Shown piece after piece: positions 36,863-50,020 of a DNA stretch of 64,000 nucleotides. A program made the position numbers and the translations under genes. This DNA is from Rhynchospora pubera (taxonomy: Eukaryota; Streptophyta; Magnoliopsida; Poales; Cyperaceae), in NCBI GenBank assembly GCA_028095005.1, contig CM051462.1:130181793-130245792 (forward strand). The letters are read 5' to 3'. The notes under the pieces were generated by a model that was not told the DNA's origin, did not search any database, and saw only the letters and a list, made by a program, of their open reading frames with translations. Position 1 is the stretch's first letter. Every line of letters starts with the position of its first letter.

Positions 36863-39800
36863 TTATGATTGTAAAGGTACACAAGAAGAAACAGCCTCTT
36901 CCTTAGCGCACATAGCTTGTACCACTTTTATTGGGGCCTTTGCCTTGAGCATCATCTCATCATACTCCTCTTCAGGCTTGGACAACGCTACTATGGCACC
37001 ACCTGAACCAACTGAGACATCCCCATCACACCATACAATAGTTCGTATCACAATATTCAAATCAAATGTGCCATTGTAAGAAATAAATCCAATAGAGCCA
37101 GAGTAGATGCCTCTGGGGCAACTCTCAACCAAGTCAAGTAGCTCCATTGACCTAAGTTTAGGAGCACCAGTCATGGACCCACCAGGGAAGGCAGCTCGAA
37201 TGCAGTGGACAGGAGTGAGGTTAGTTTTTTTCTGGCCTTGGATAGTGCTGACCATTGTGTGTACAGTGGAGTATGATTGAACCTCCATCAGGCGGGAGAC
37301 CTGCACTGTGCCAGGCTGGCAGACACGACCTAGGTCATTTCGTAGGAGGTCTACTATCATTAGATTCTCAGCTTGATCCTTTTCACTGGAAAAGAAAATG
37401 TCCAGCATTATCAGAATAATGTAAATTCCCCTTTTGCACATTTACCAGGCATCTTATGTTCTTTGCAAATAACATCCGAAGTTAACACAGTAAGTTCAAC
37501 CCAGTGCTTATTACCTTTATAGCAATAAGATCCCACAAATTCTACTCACATCAAGATGAACACTTCTTAGTTTTATAATCATAAGATTATGATGATGTGA
37601 AATGCGTACTTCATTAATTATTAGCAAGTTGCCCCTCCAGCAAGCCAACTTCCTTTGCTTGGAGAGAACCCAATTTAACAAAAATTTAAGCCAATAGAAA
37701 TAATTTAGATGTTGGCTTCCGATTTCTCAAAAAAATGTCATGCTGCATTGGGAGTGCAAAATAAACCCCCAACTAGAAACCAGTTGCAATGAAAATGCGG
37801 TGTCCAATACATACAATGGGAGTTATTTGCAACTGTTTACAACAACGATTGAAAAAATATGAAAAACGAACCAATTAGTTCACCTTGGAAGACTAACATA
37901 CCTGTATTGCAGTTGCAACCTAAGCCTCCCATCCTCCTCAATAGTGTTCCCACGGGATATCGTACCCTTGATAGGCTTTGCCTCTAATATACCATGCCTA
38001 TCCAACCTCAAGAACCTCTCCGGGGAAGAACAGAAAACAGCTAGCTTCTCATTCTCAAAATTCAACCATGCAGCATAAGGAGCTGGATTCTTCTCTCTTA
38101 ATTTAAGATACAATCCCAATTTATCTATGTCTCCTACTCTTTTCCTTTGTTGAGATGTCAGACATAGCTCATAGCTCTCTCCATCTCTTATAAAATTCAA
38201 ACATTTTGCAACATCCCTCAAGTATTGGGTTTTAGACTTCTCAGGGATGAAAGACGATTCCCTCTGCGGCGATGTTTTGGATGGGAATTTGATGTTCATA
38301 ATTTTGGGTCTTGCAGCCAATCGGATGAGTTTCTTCTCGGTTTCTACAAGCCATTGGTTACTCAAGTTTGTAGAATCTCGTATAGCGAGAAGGTACACAT
38401 CACCATTGGTATGATCAATTACTAAAAGGTTGTCAGAAAAAAAGAGACATGCATCAGGAGTTGTTGATTTGTGTCTATTTACTGATGCGTCACATTCAAT
38501 TTTAAGGCCATACCTGTTTTAGTAGAGAAGAATAAAATGGTCTTTAAAAACACGAAATTTACACTTCAGAAATACTAAAAATAATTGGTAAAGAAATTGG
38601 AAGGTTGGAAATTATACCCAAGAAAGCCCACAAAGCCACCAAAGAAATCAAATGGTAATCCCTCAAAATCTCGTTCATCATACTGGAATGATTGGATTTC
38701 CTATAGAAAATAATCATGTTAACCATTGAATTGAGTTGAATTGCCTTAAAGGGAAATCATGTGTACCCTTGATAAGATCATCCAGAATCCCACAATAAGG
38801 AAACAATATAAAAATATGGCACAAAGAGTAACCCTTCCTTTTCAATGTCATCACCCTCTAAGAAAAAATATATAAAGAGAGAAAAAGAGGGGAACCCTAC
38901 CAACCATGCACGAGTGATGGAAAGAAGTGACAATAAGGGCATTTCTCCAAGAACTAGGAAGAATAATATATACAAATATGTAATACCTATCTTTACAAAG
39001 GTACAAAAGATATTGCTCATATTGTCATATGGAAGAAAATAAGATGAAAACCTTATCAATGAATTCAAAAAAGCCATCCTTCAGGAAGTTCTTTTTGATG
39101 GATCCAGAGCTGTCCCGAATCAAGAGGTGGCCTCCACTTTTGGATCCATTACTGCAGTATAGTGATTATGTATCAATATAACAATAATGTAATACGTAAA
39201 CTGCAAATCTTATATTCTTCATACCTTTGATCAATCAGACGAAAAGTCAATTGCTTCCAGAGAGGTCCTCCTTTGCCTCCCATGAAAGAAAAGCGTGCTC
39301 TATTCTGAAATAAGTAGCACTCATTATAATTAATTAAAAAAAGTCGAGAAAGTGTACTCTAATCGTTTATTTTTTAAAACTAAATCAATTGTGAATAGCA
39401 TGATCACTATATGCAAATAATGTTTAAACTGGATATTGCAATTTCTCACAAACACTAATTGAACATCAAGACTTTCCTCTTTGTCTTTTTTTTTCCTTCC
39501 CTTCCCTTCATATTTGTAAATTTCATATGACTTGTGCCTTTACAAGTCCTAAGAAATTATGAAGGTGCAGATGTTTCATGCCAGAAATTAATCACTGAAC
39601 TTGTTTCTTTCTTTCTTTTTTCCACAGAAGCTACTGAACTGCAGTTTCTGTGCCCATAAATATTTGCTCAATTCTCATTCATTCCATAGACAGACAAAGG
39701 AGACATTTCCCAGTTTCTAGTTCTAAATCCTAGCCTATTTTACCATCCTTGCCACTTCTCTATTCCACCCTTGCTGCCCTTCCCCCAATAACCAAGCTTG

Positions 39801-42800
39801 CACAAACCTCTCTCTATGCATCTTCCCGCACTTGGTCCATTTTTAGCTTGAAAGGAAGAGAAAATTGGTTGGAGGAAAGAAGTTTGATGGAGATAAAATG
39901 AAGTAAAACATGAGTCCCATCTGCTTCTTTGGCAGAAACACTGTAATTTGATTGGGCCATAAAGTTCAGACTGGAAGAGCATGAATTATAGGGGTGATCA
40001 ATTTGTGACATAGGGTACAAATTACAGATTTCTGAAGAAAGTTCCATATTTATAAGTATTTCTAAAAAAAAAAATTACTCTGCAGAACTAGAAAGACATC
40101 ATACAACCATCTAAAACTTAGAAAACATAACATGTAATTCTCCTCTTATTGTTTCTTTAACATCAGCAATGTTGTGTATATTTAGTTTCTAGATTTGGAG
40201 AGAAAAACAGTGAGGAAAGAGAGGCAATTTGATTCTCTTCTAAAGTAAATGTGTATTAAAGAGGCATGAAAGTTGGTCTTTATGTTCAGAGAACATTCTG
40301 TCATCATGCTTTGAGGGTATAAGCAAGCCATCACTTTTCAAGGCAGACAGAATACTGGCAATTAGGGCAGCGACACATTTGACATTGTCCTTTCAGAAAA
40401 GACCTTAAAAAGAGGCTTTTTAATCAATACAACAGAAATTTAACAAATAAAATTAAATGCAAACCCAACTCCTTACTACCTGATCAGTTGAAGAACTGTC
40501 TAACCAAAAGGTATCTCCCCCATTTTGGTTCCCAAATAACTCAGAAAATATCTTTCCCCGGCCATCAATTCTATTAGCCAACCCATCTAGCTTCTTCCAT
40601 TGCAATTTCAAATACTTTCTTTTATTTTCTCTAGTTCCATTTAAAAATTTGTCATGCAGGTGATTGTTAGCTTTTTTTATACTGTTCAATGATCCATTTG
40701 TCAATAAATCAAGCTTGTCGCCTATGTCTGACACCTGAAATAAAAGGACTATAGTCAAGAGCTGAAAAAAAAGACAGGAGATTTAAAAGAAATGAAAGAA
40801 AAATTTTACAGTTTTACCACTAACAGTGAACCTTTCTGTGATGAAGTGATGGGGTATGAAGTCCATGTTCCACAGTCAATTTTTTGAAATTCTGAAAAAT
40901 CTGCCTTCCAAATGAAGTGGCAATGCTCTCAGGATGAAACTAAAATATCAAACAAAATAAAAGAGAGAGAGAGAGAGAGAAAGGTGTCATAATGAATGCA
41001 TGAATTTAAGACCATTTATTTTAAACATTAACATGGCATTATAAATGCGAGATGGCATGTCATTTTCTTTCAAACTGACAAAGAATTCCATTGTTATCTT
41101 CAAAGAAAGAAGAAATAAAACGGCCCCATCTTTCTCACATTCCAAGAAATAACCACTGGAACTACCAAACCAAACAAAAGTTGGCTTAAACTATAATTAT
41201 AACAGTTGTAGGGACAGCATTCCAGTTTGCTTAGGCTCCAGAGAATACTATCATGAAACAATTGAAAAGTCAGAAGAGGAGCACAAAGTAAATTACCTGG
41301 ACACCATAATGTGGCCTCGAAGTGTGCATCACTCCCATTAACACTCTCTCAGTAAGTTCATAACTGGAGCTTCCATTTGTAATTGATAAAGGACTGCTGA
41401 TTGTACATGGATGCTCAGCCTCTAAATATGAGAGGGTACGGTCAGAGGTAGTCCATGCTATTGGTACCAGCTCCTTAGGTAGAGAATTCGCTTGAATAAC
41501 AAGAGAGTGGTACCTAACCACCTAAAAGAAGTTAATTATTCAATTAATTATTCTGATATTAACTCTTATAACTTTTCAGAAAAGCTAGAAAGCATACTGA
41601 AAAAACTTCAAACCTTAAAACCAGATCTTCTACCAGATGGAATATGTTTGAAAAGATTGTGTCCTGTATGCTCTATCTCACTGTGAATGTAATGGCAATA
41701 ACAGTGATGTAAAATGAGGATGAAGATGACAACAACAACGACAATGGAGGAACAAGTATATAAACACTTGATAATGATGACGAGAAAAGAAAATCAACAG
41801 CAGCCATAATCCCACTACTAGTTCTAAATGGTCCAATACCAGCATAGACTGGTCAAACAAGCACCAGCCAAAGTTATAATCTGTAGTGGCTAAATTGAGT
41901 CTCAGTTTCTTCACTGAGGCCTAATCAATAATGTAGATGCTGAAAAAAATGGGTTTACTTTTATCTTAAATGCAATTAAGTACATTCCAGCAATCACCGG
42001 CCAAAGTCATAATCTGTCCATTCTGTACTATTGATTCACTTATAACATTTTAGAAAAAAAAAATTACCTGAGACGGCCATGTACTGGTTCAGGAGCATGT
42101 GCAATTTTGGCGCCATGTACAAATCCCAATGCCTAGCACAAATTTAACAAAAGAGGGAAAGTCAATAGTTTGTGTGAAAAAAGAGGAAATCTGTGATCTA
42201 TCTACTTCACTTCAATCTCAATTAAAAGTACAATAATAAAGAAGAAATCAATTTACCTGGTGACCGAGACATACACCTAATATTGGAATATCACCGCACT
42301 CGCGTAGTATATGCAAACAAACACCTACACCAAGTATAAATCGTTCATGCATAAAACCTATTTTTGCAATCACAGATTACATGAAATGAAGTAAAATAAA
42401 ACTGACCTATATCATCTGCACACATGGGTGAACCAGGACCAGGAGAAATGACAATATTATCAAATGCCTTCTCCTCATACAAACAATCGTATATGTATTC
42501 CCATGTCCACTCATCATTGTATATCACCACTGGCGCAACTACAAATCAAAAAAGAATCTCCAAGATTCAATCATCGCTACAAAGCACAAAAGATAGAGAG
42601 AGGTACATAGAATTGAATGATAGAGACAGAAAGGATATTCACTGACTAACCTCGATTGACAACAGTTAGTTCTTGGAAGATATTATACGTATAGCTATCG
42701 TAGTTATCAATCAAAAGCGTGCGAACAATCTCGTGGCCTCCTTCGCCAGCGCCTTCGCGGGGGGCAGAGCAGAGGCGGCGCGGGTGGTTGGAAGGAAAGC

Positions 42801-42912
42801 GAACGGTGCGGACTCCAAAACCGCCAGGGGAGGCTGCGGAGGAGCGGCGGAGCCACCAGGGGTAGGGGTAGGGGTAGGGGTAGGAGCGAATCCCTAATGG
42901 TGTTGTGGCCAT
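36863..42912 (-). CDS. ADCS: Aminodeoxychorismate synthase (bifunctional PabA-PabB), plastid
   Basis: Thirteen minus-strand exons give 859 residues: 42912-42651, 42538-42407, 42324-42257, 42132-42068, 41680-41614, 41521-41297, 40939-40832, 40734-40480, 39304-39225, 39151-39052, 38700-38618, 38513-37902, 37385-36863. The enzyme converts chorismate and glutamine to 4-amino-4-deoxychorismate, the first step of p-aminobenzoate synthesis for folate. Residues about 1-62 are a Ser/Arg-rich plastid transit peptide. The glutamine amidotransferase domain follows, with [13 protein letters not shown] (66-78), PGPGSP, the nucleophile in GVCLGHQ (C150), and FHPES supplying H275 and E277. The PabB-type domain has [15 protein letters not shown] with K664, DLLRNDLGR (698-706) and [11 protein letters not shown] near the C-terminus. 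Lys in PIKGT is the residue that distinguishes PabB from anthranilate synthase (family knowledge). All catalytic motifs are intact. Confidence 0.96.
42855..42882 (-). repeat. Coding hexanucleotide repeat in the ADCS transit peptide
   Basis: About four head-to-tail copies of GGGGTA on the plus strand, TACCCC on the coding strand, give a Tyr-Pro repeat at residues 11-18 of ADCS. It resembles but is not the plant telomere repeat (TTTAGGG). Confidence 0.85.
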
Positions 42913-43320
42913 GCTTCTTTTCAGAGACTCAGAGACAGTGGCGGGCTCGAAATTTGGTCCTGTTTTTTGTTCGTTTCCTTCCCTCTTATTTTTCTACTTT
43001 TCTATTTTTCTAATTTTCTGGCGAAAAAACGTTTGTGCGGCTGTGGATTCGGTAAAGGATCGGACGGTTCAACGGGTTTGATCGTAGACCGGTCACTAGA
43101 CCGATCCATCGGAGACGTCCACACGTTTTTTGTTTTATTTATTTATTGTTTTGCTGTGGTTTAATTAAGCCGGTGAATTTTCTTGTGGACCAGTGCAGTA
43201 TTGCACTGCTTTCTTGAAAAGGGTGACTTGCACTAAAAGAGTACGGACCCCACCTGCTTTAACTTTTTTGTTTGTTGAGATTTTCTGGAGACTACAGTGG
43301 GACCCGAACCGTTGCATTTA
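42913..43320 (-). promoter_or_regulatory. Probable leader and promoter of ADCS
   Basis: Sequence upstream of the ATG at 42912 includes a pyrimidine-poor, relatively G/C-rich stretch (about 43020-43110) and then AT-rich DNA. No TATA box was assigned. Confidence 0.3.
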
Positions 43321-44156
43321 GATCAAATAATAAGATTATGGAATCAAAATGATTTCCAGAAAGTATTTGTTTAGTTTTCTTAGGCTTGTAATATAACATA
43401 ACTAAACTTAGTTTTCAAGTCCCAAAATAATATATTAAAATTAGTCAATATCTTTTAAGGTTGTTGCTAAATTCACAATTAATTTGAAGATTGAACAAAT
43501 AAATAAAAACTTATTTATAAAAATTAAAAAGAGATATTTTCTTTCTGAATTAAGTAATTTACAATTAATTAGGGAGAAAAATTATAAAAAAATTCTAAAA
43601 ATAAAAACATATAAAATGAAACTGTTTTTTTTTAACCGTAAAGGGACAATACCCAACTTAGTCTCCCTAGTAGCTCCACCCCTAAAGCCAATCAGGCATA
43701 AGGAGTTTTAATGATCCTGATCCAAGTCATGCAAATAGGTGCTTCGAATCAAGATCCTTGTCTTTCTTGATCATTTTCATCCGGTGCATAGCTACTTTCG
43801 TTAGCCTTTCTTTCTCCGCCTTTTCTTTCCACTCCATTATTCATTTGACTAGGAACGTGTTGAACGGAAGCACACAAACATTCAAGGATACATTGTATGG
43901 AAGAAGGATCTTACACCCACCATCACCTCTGAAATCGAGATCTGGCTCTTCACAAAGAACTACACTACTTCTAGGCTCTTCCTCAATAGCCTTGGTTTGA
44001 TTAGCTTAATCTGAGTTGTGAAAGGACTCATTGTGCTACTGGTTAAGGTGGAAAGATGCTCTGTTCAGCCTTGAGTTGCTGATCAAAAGAGGTTGTGGCA
44101 TGATTCGCCATGGCAAGAGAAAGATTTTGAGAGAGAATTGGTTTTGGGATGTTGTC
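43321..44156. other. Intergenic left of the LTR element
   Basis: AT-rich to about 43620, then moderately balanced DNA. The frame 43758-44000 has no recognisable domain. This could be further transposon debris, but I could not tie it to the LTR element. Confidence 0.3.
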
Positions 44157-44716
44157 TGTTAAAAATTCGAGCGTCTACTCAACGGAAGTTAGAATTTAGG
44201 TTCGATGAGTCACGATCCAAGTGCAACTTGCACAAGAACCGTACCTCTTAGGGCTAGTCAGCACGAGAATCTCAGTACAATCAAATACAAGTGAACAAGA
44301 AAATTTAACGAGGTTTAGCACCAACTTGGTGCCTACGTCCTCCACACACACGCACAGTTTTTCTATTATTTTCTGCTAATGTCTGAGATACATTGTAAGA
44401 AGAAGAAGAAGGAATTAAATAGGAAAATTACAATAGAGATACACATCTCCTTCCCAAGATACCCCTTTATTTCTTTCCTCTTTTTTCTTATTCATACAAT
44501 ATACATTAAATCTCCTCACGCAAGGAAATATCTAATTTTCACAAAAGGAAATATTCTCTGGACGTGCAATCCATTCCTTACCGTGTTTGATGGGTTGGGA
44601 TCGAGTTTGATCCATTCGGGGTACTGTTTGGCCGAACGCCTGGCCGAACACTTAGACGAATGCCCTATTCTTGATCTTCTGTGGCAGCACGCACTAGCAC
44701 ACTTCATGTTTTAACA
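44157..44716 (-). repeat. LTR (3' in element orientation)
   Basis: A 560-bp repeat with TGTTAAAA/TTTTAACA ends. It is largely collinear with 46830-47433, including the shared blocks GCAACTTGCACA, CTTAGGGCTAGTCAGCACG and CCTTCCCAAGATACCCC. The other LTR has about 45 bp extra near its right end. Confidence 0.8.
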
Positions 44717-46829
44717 CTCCCCCTCAAGTGTACAACTTGTAATGACAACTTGTCAATTTTATTTTAATAGTTTAGTGCCACGGATTCGATCCATAACTTG
44801 ATCTTCTGCAGCACTTTCTCACATTCCCCTTCAAGTTGACATATACTGACTTGTCATGTCTCACTTGCAAGGAGTGCTGCACACCGGTACACACCGTCTT
44901 TTAAAGCACACACCTTTTGTCTTCATTAGCACACACATGCCACCAAATTTTTGTTTCACACTTTTCACGAGTTGCACACACAACGACGACGGCACACACC
45001 GCCACATGGATCAATTCTTCACTTGGCACGAGTCACATATCTTGTGCTAGACCCTAGCACCATGCATCAAACCATCTTTGCCTGGTTCGTGCCCTTTTGG
45101 CACGCATCGTGCACCGCGCCAAGTAACCCTTTTAACTCAAAGCACCTTCACAATTCATACACATCACACATGAGAAATTGTTTCATTTACTAATCTTATA
45201 CTAAGTAGATTAGTCTTAATCTTATCTTCTCGCATCACATCTCTAACTTTTTCTTCTAATGGTTTCGAATCTTTTGACCTGTCACAAATTAGACTTGAGC
45301 AACCTTTGCTTGACTCGCACATGACTTGATATTTACATTCTTGCCATCTTGTAGAATTCATTGCATGACACGATATCCACTCGACTCGAGCACACTTGTG
45401 CTCGACCCGAGTATTTCTTGAGTCCATCTTTGTTAGTTGAATTAAGGTCTAAGTCTTGACTCGCCTTGACCACTTGACCCAACCTGGACCATATGATATG
45501 ACTAGAGCTTCTCGTCTCCATTGATCTCTCATGCTTATTTACTTGATATCCAACTTGGACACCAATAGTTCTCTTACTTCAACTCTCCCCCTGAGAGGGA
45601 TATTTGGTGGCTTGCATACTTGATTAATTTTGACTTCACATGCCATCGACTCGAAGACATTCAACTCCCCAACTTGAAGAGCCTTTCAGACCTAACTTAG
45701 GCATTTCTTCTTGACCCGTCATGGGCCACGTCTTGATTAATATCAAAGATCTCTCTCAATTTTGCTCTCCCATTGAGAGACATATTTGGTTACACGTGCA
45801 ACTTAACTTTTTTTCCCTTATTGGATCCGACTTAGATCCTCCTTGTAGAACCCGACTTGGGCCCTCTTACCTGACCAGATCTGACCATCATCATGACCCA
45901 GTGTAGGCCATATCCTTAAGACCCGACTTAGACCTCATTCCTTGCTTCAAAACTAACCACTTTAGCACCTATTCGGCCGAACACCCAGCCGAATAGACCT
46001 GTTATGGGTTTCTGGTTTGGACCCGACTCGAGCCACAACCAATACTTATGATAAAGTGACATGAGGCAAACTATTCGGCCTACCATTCGGCCTCCTATTC
46101 GACCGAATATACAGCCGAACAAGCCATAAATCCAACTAGGATTACCTTGCTGACTCGACTTGAGCCTTCAATCTGATCCGACTTGGGCCACCTTGATGTT
46201 CTTACTTTGGTTATGTCATCCATTGTCGTATTTTTTCATAATCAAACCATACAACCAGCCATGCAACAAAATCAAGTCTAAACAATACATAACAAATTTA
46301 TTTACTTTGGATAAACCATGGTCACACAACGAACCAATATCTAATCACTTTGTTGATTCAATTTTTTATAAAAATAAATAAGATACCTTATTTTTATTGT
46401 GGCTAGACAGATCTATTTCTTTATGGTAGATTTAGGCTCCAATCACCGCTCGCAGGTCGCACAACCCAAGCGATACCTTCGCGACAACTTCATATAACTT
46501 AGAAACACCTTTAATCACCAGGGACGTGACCATTCTGGATCCCGCTCGGCCGAACACCCCTGTTCTGGGTCCCGTGAGGTCATACACACAGCCAAACACC
46601 CCGGTTCTGGATCATGTACGCCGTATACACAGCCGAACAACCTACTTTCAACAGTAAATGTCGCTTCTCGTGATCCGAAGTCGATGTAGAAAGTCACTCG
46701 AATGGTTGTCTATCTCCATACACTCTTTTTTTGGTTGAAGAAACACCTGTCTTGCACTTGCTTCGAGTCATTTTTGCCTTTCATCGCCTCCGTTTCGATC
46801 TCCCATCTCTGAACCATGCTCTGATACAA

Positions 46830-47433
46830 TGTTAAGAATTCGAGCGTCTACGCAACGGAAGTTTGATTTTAGGTTCGAGGAGGCATGATCCAAGTGCAAC
46901 TTGCACAGGAACTGTGCCTCTTAGGGCTAGTCAGCACGAGAATCTTAGTACAATCAAATACAAGTGAGCACGAGAGTTTAACGAGATTCAGCACCAACTT
47001 GGTGTCTACGTCCTCCACACACACACATATTTTTTTATTATTTTCTGTTAATGTCTGAGATACATTGTAAGAGGAAGAAGAAGGAATTAAATAGGAAAAT
47101 TACAATAGAGATACACATCTCCTTCCCAAGATACCCCTTTATTTCTTTCCCCTTTTTTCTTATTCATACCATATACATTAAATCTCCTCACACAAGAAAA
47201 CATATAATTTTCACACAAGAAAATATTCTCTGGACATGCAATCCATTCCTTACCATGTTTGACAGGTTGGGGCGACCTAGAGCCTTCTTTGTTACCAAAT
47301 TTGACCCATTCAGTATACCATTCGGGGTACTGTTCGGGTTACTGTTCGCTGAACGTCTGGCCGAACACTCAGCTGAATGCCCTATTCTTGATCTTATGTG
47401 GCAGCACACACTGCCACACTTCATGTTTTAACA
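46830..47433 (-). repeat. LTR (5' in element orientation)
   Basis: A 604-bp direct copy of 44157-44716. It is flanked on its interior side by the Met-tRNA-type primer-binding site and on its outer side by another stretch of internal element sequence. Confidence 0.8.
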
Positions 47434-47538
47434 CTCCCCCTCACGTGTACAACATGTAATGACAATTTATTAATTTTTTTTAATAGTTTAGTGCCACACA
47501 GTCTGTAACTTGATCTTCTGCAGCACTTTCTCACATTG

Positions 47539-48144
47539 TCGACTTCGACAAAACCACTACCAAATCTTAGGTTAGGCTCGTGTGCAAGTTGAGTTGAATG
47601 AGTCTAAAATGATACTTGAAGAGCATACCTTCAAGATCACCAGAGACTCAGGAAAGAAAAAATTAGTAAACATAAAGTACATGGTAGAAATCGAAGAGTT
47701 GCTCAATAGATAACCCTCATTGGAATGGACATAGTAGATTTTTGCATATGCATGTGGAAAACTGGATAGAGCTATGATCTGAATACTCAAACTCTAGCTC
47801 AAAATGCTCCAACAGGTTTTGAGCATCTCCAAAATAATCCACAAACTGCAGGAGCACATATGGCCTTCCAAGGACAGTCTCAAGCCCCTTCGAACAATAT
47901 GTTTCCTCCATTGTTTTCTGTTGCTTATTCTTATTTTACTAGTGTGTCATGTTGCTTCCCTCAAAATTTCAATCTTGATTTTGGTATGCGAGGTCAAGAG
48001 AGATAGGACTGTGCTGGTCTGGTAAATAAAATTTCAAAGGAAAAAATAATAAAAAGAAAATGACTAAGAAATACTGGACTAGGTCTCACACTGAGAAGGA
48101 AATAAGAATAGTCATTAGGGAATGGTCCCATGAGTGGGGTGTGC
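47539..48144. other. Intergenic between transposons
   Basis: No gene is supported. The small frames near 47572-48025 overlap on both strands and show no domain. Confidence 0.35.
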
Positions 48145-48152
48145 TTGTTTGT

Positions 48153-48723
48153 TAGGTCTGTCAATGAAACTCTTTTACTCGTTTATCCAACCCGTACCGT
48201 ACCGTATAAAACGGGTATGGGTAAAGTTTTATTTTCGTTAAGTTAACGGGTACGGGTAAGAAATTTTTTTCGTTAATTTAACGGGTATGGGTACAGGTAA
48301 AAACTATTTCGTACCGTTTTCATAACGGGTAATTGTCATAATTAAAAAGATACAATTACATGATACATATGGCATCTTATATTGCATGGTTGGTAAAAAA
48401 ATATTGCTAGATTTTATTTAAGATTTATAATTCTTTCCATTCAGTGTACGAAAAAATAAAAAAGCATAAACCTAAAATATTCGCCATCATTGTTGCACTT
48501 TATTAATATACTTATTGATATAATTTATTTATACAGAGTGTACAAATTTTATTATTATTATATTCATTTTTTACAGTTATCGTATCCGTACCGTTAATTC
48601 TTAACGGGTACGGGTAAAGCTATTTTTAACGGGTATGGGTAGGATACGGGTAAAGAAAATTTTAACGGGTACGGTAATGAAAATATCTTCTACCGTACCG
48701 TACCGTACCCATTGACAGCCCTA
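48153..48723 (-). mobile_element. hAT MITE, copy 2, inverted relative to 19400-19976
   Basis: Nearly the whole 571 bp matches the reverse complement of 19400-19976, including TGGCATCTTATATTGCATG and CTTTCCATTCAGTGTACG. The ends are TAGGTCTGTCAATG and CATTGACAGCCCTA. The flanks TTGTTTGT (48145-48152) and TTATTTGT (48724-48731) form an 8-bp target duplication with one mismatch. Confidence 0.85.
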
Positions 48724-48748
48724 TTATTTGTGGTTGAATAAGCCTTAT

Positions 48749-49695
48749 TAGGGTTGTACAAGAAAATTAATTAACCCGTCCGACCTGTTCAATCTGTTCA
48801 ACCCGACCCGTAATTTAACGGGTTGAAGCATGATGCGGGTTGGTTCGGGTTTTAATTTTACTAATCCGTTATAACTAGGTCGGGTCATGTTTTTTTTTGA
48901 ATAATCCGGTACAAAACCCGACCCGGTTTTATTTTTATTGATATGAATCGTATGAACATAATTAGCATTTATTTTTTCTTAATCCCAGTGTCAGAGACGC
49001 CTCGTCTCCTGGTAGAGATGCAATTGATTTTATTTAAACTAATGCATAAACATAATAGGCACTTATTTTTTTACTTTTCCCAAGAAAAATGATGCCGCTC
49101 TTAATTCAATTGATTGAATCTTCAGCTTGGTATTGGATATTTCCTTTTATCTTTTAAAGGAGACACATATAAGTTACGTGGCAGCCGTATTAGTAGTTAA
49201 CAAACATTCAAAGTTAATTGGATCTTAGCTGTATTACTAATACGGCTGTGCACTTCTCAATTCACCGATACCAAGCAATGGTATATTCTAATATAAGATA
49301 TAAGATTTAAAACTCTTATATCAAGCAATGGTATATTCCGAATTTTCCTTCCAAATTGAAAATGTTTCAGTTTCGGCCATGTACAATATATAATAAGATT
49401 TAAAACTCTTATAATATTATGAATTTTCCTTTCAAATTGAAAATTTTCCAGTTTCGGCCATGTACAATATTGTAAGGCAAAAAATTAATAATTTTCAATT
49501 GTTTACGTGTTATATAAATTGAAAATTATTCACATATAAATTATAACCCGTTTAACCCGAAAACCCGTAAATAAAAATTTATATGGGTTGGGTTGGGTTA
49601 CGGATGGGTCAACTAAATTTTTTTTAACCCGATATAATTGGATTGGGTTGAAATATTGAAAAAAAACTTGTGAACCCGTCCATTGTACAGCCCTA
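48749..49695. mobile_element. hAT-like element with TAGGGTTGTACAA ends, 8-bp TSD
   Basis: It starts TAGGGTTGTACAAG and ends CATTGTACAGCCCTA, imperfect inverted ends. A perfect AGCCTTAT duplication lies at 48741-48748 and 49696-49703. Subterminal regions are dense in ACCCG/CGGGT words. The 947-bp length and lack of a transposase frame make it non-autonomous. It begins only 25 bp after hAT MITE copy 2. Confidence 0.85.
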
Positions 49696-49860
49696 AGCCT
49701 TATTCCGAATAAGACTTATTCGGGATGAAACCAAACGCGTTTTGAATAAGTCTTATTCCGAATAAGGGCTTATTCAACCTCTTATTCTAATTCCACCATA
49801 TTGTTGGAATAAAAATGAATAAGAGGAGAGATGAGAGAGAAGAGAGAAAAGCTTATTCTT

Positions 49861-50020
49861 GGCTCCGTTTGTTGGATAGGTGTGGGAAGAAGAGAAGAAG
49901 GGAAGAAGTGGGAAGAAGTATTGGGAAGTGTGTAAATTTGTGAAGAGTTTGGATTGTTTATAATAAATTTTTTTTTCTTTCTTCTCATATTCCTTCTTCC
50001 TAACCAATCCAAACGGAGCC
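49861..50020. mobile_element. Short Tourist-like MITE, GGCTCCGTTTG ends
   Basis: A 160-bp element with inverted ends GGCTCCGTTTGTTGG and CCAATCCAAACGGAGCC, flanked by CTT on both sides. The inner sequence GTGAAGAGTTTGGATTG recurs, inverted, in the element at about 60155 and as a fragment near 59055, so these are one family. The surrounding 49704-50085 is rich in AATAAG/CTTATT words and may be an older MITE it inserted into. Confidence 0.6.

Larger units (their letters stand above)
44157..47538 (-). mobile_element. LTR retrotransposon remnant, non-coding, minus strand
   Basis: Two direct repeats flank a 2.1-kb interior: 44157-44716 and 46830-47433, both starting TGTTAA and ending TTTTAACA. 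Read on the minus strand, the sequence just after the 46830-47433 repeat, TTGTATCAGAGCATGG (46814-46829), fits a primer-binding site for initiator Met tRNA. The purine run CTTGAGGGGGAG at 44717-44728 fits a polypurine tract before the other LTR. The interior has no gag or pol frame, so it is either a degenerate or a non-autonomous element. Internal-type sequence continues on the far side of the second LTR (47434-47538), so there are at least parts of two elements sharing one LTR. No 5-bp target duplication could be matched. Confidence 0.75.

Noticed and set aside
42855..42882. Telomere-like GGGGTA repeat
   Set aside because: The unit is six bases and differs from the plant TTTAGGG repeat. It sits in the coding frame of ADCS and spans only about four units.
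43758..44000. 80-residue plus-strand frame beside the LTR element
   Set aside because: No match to gag, pol or any family I recognise. Probably chance.
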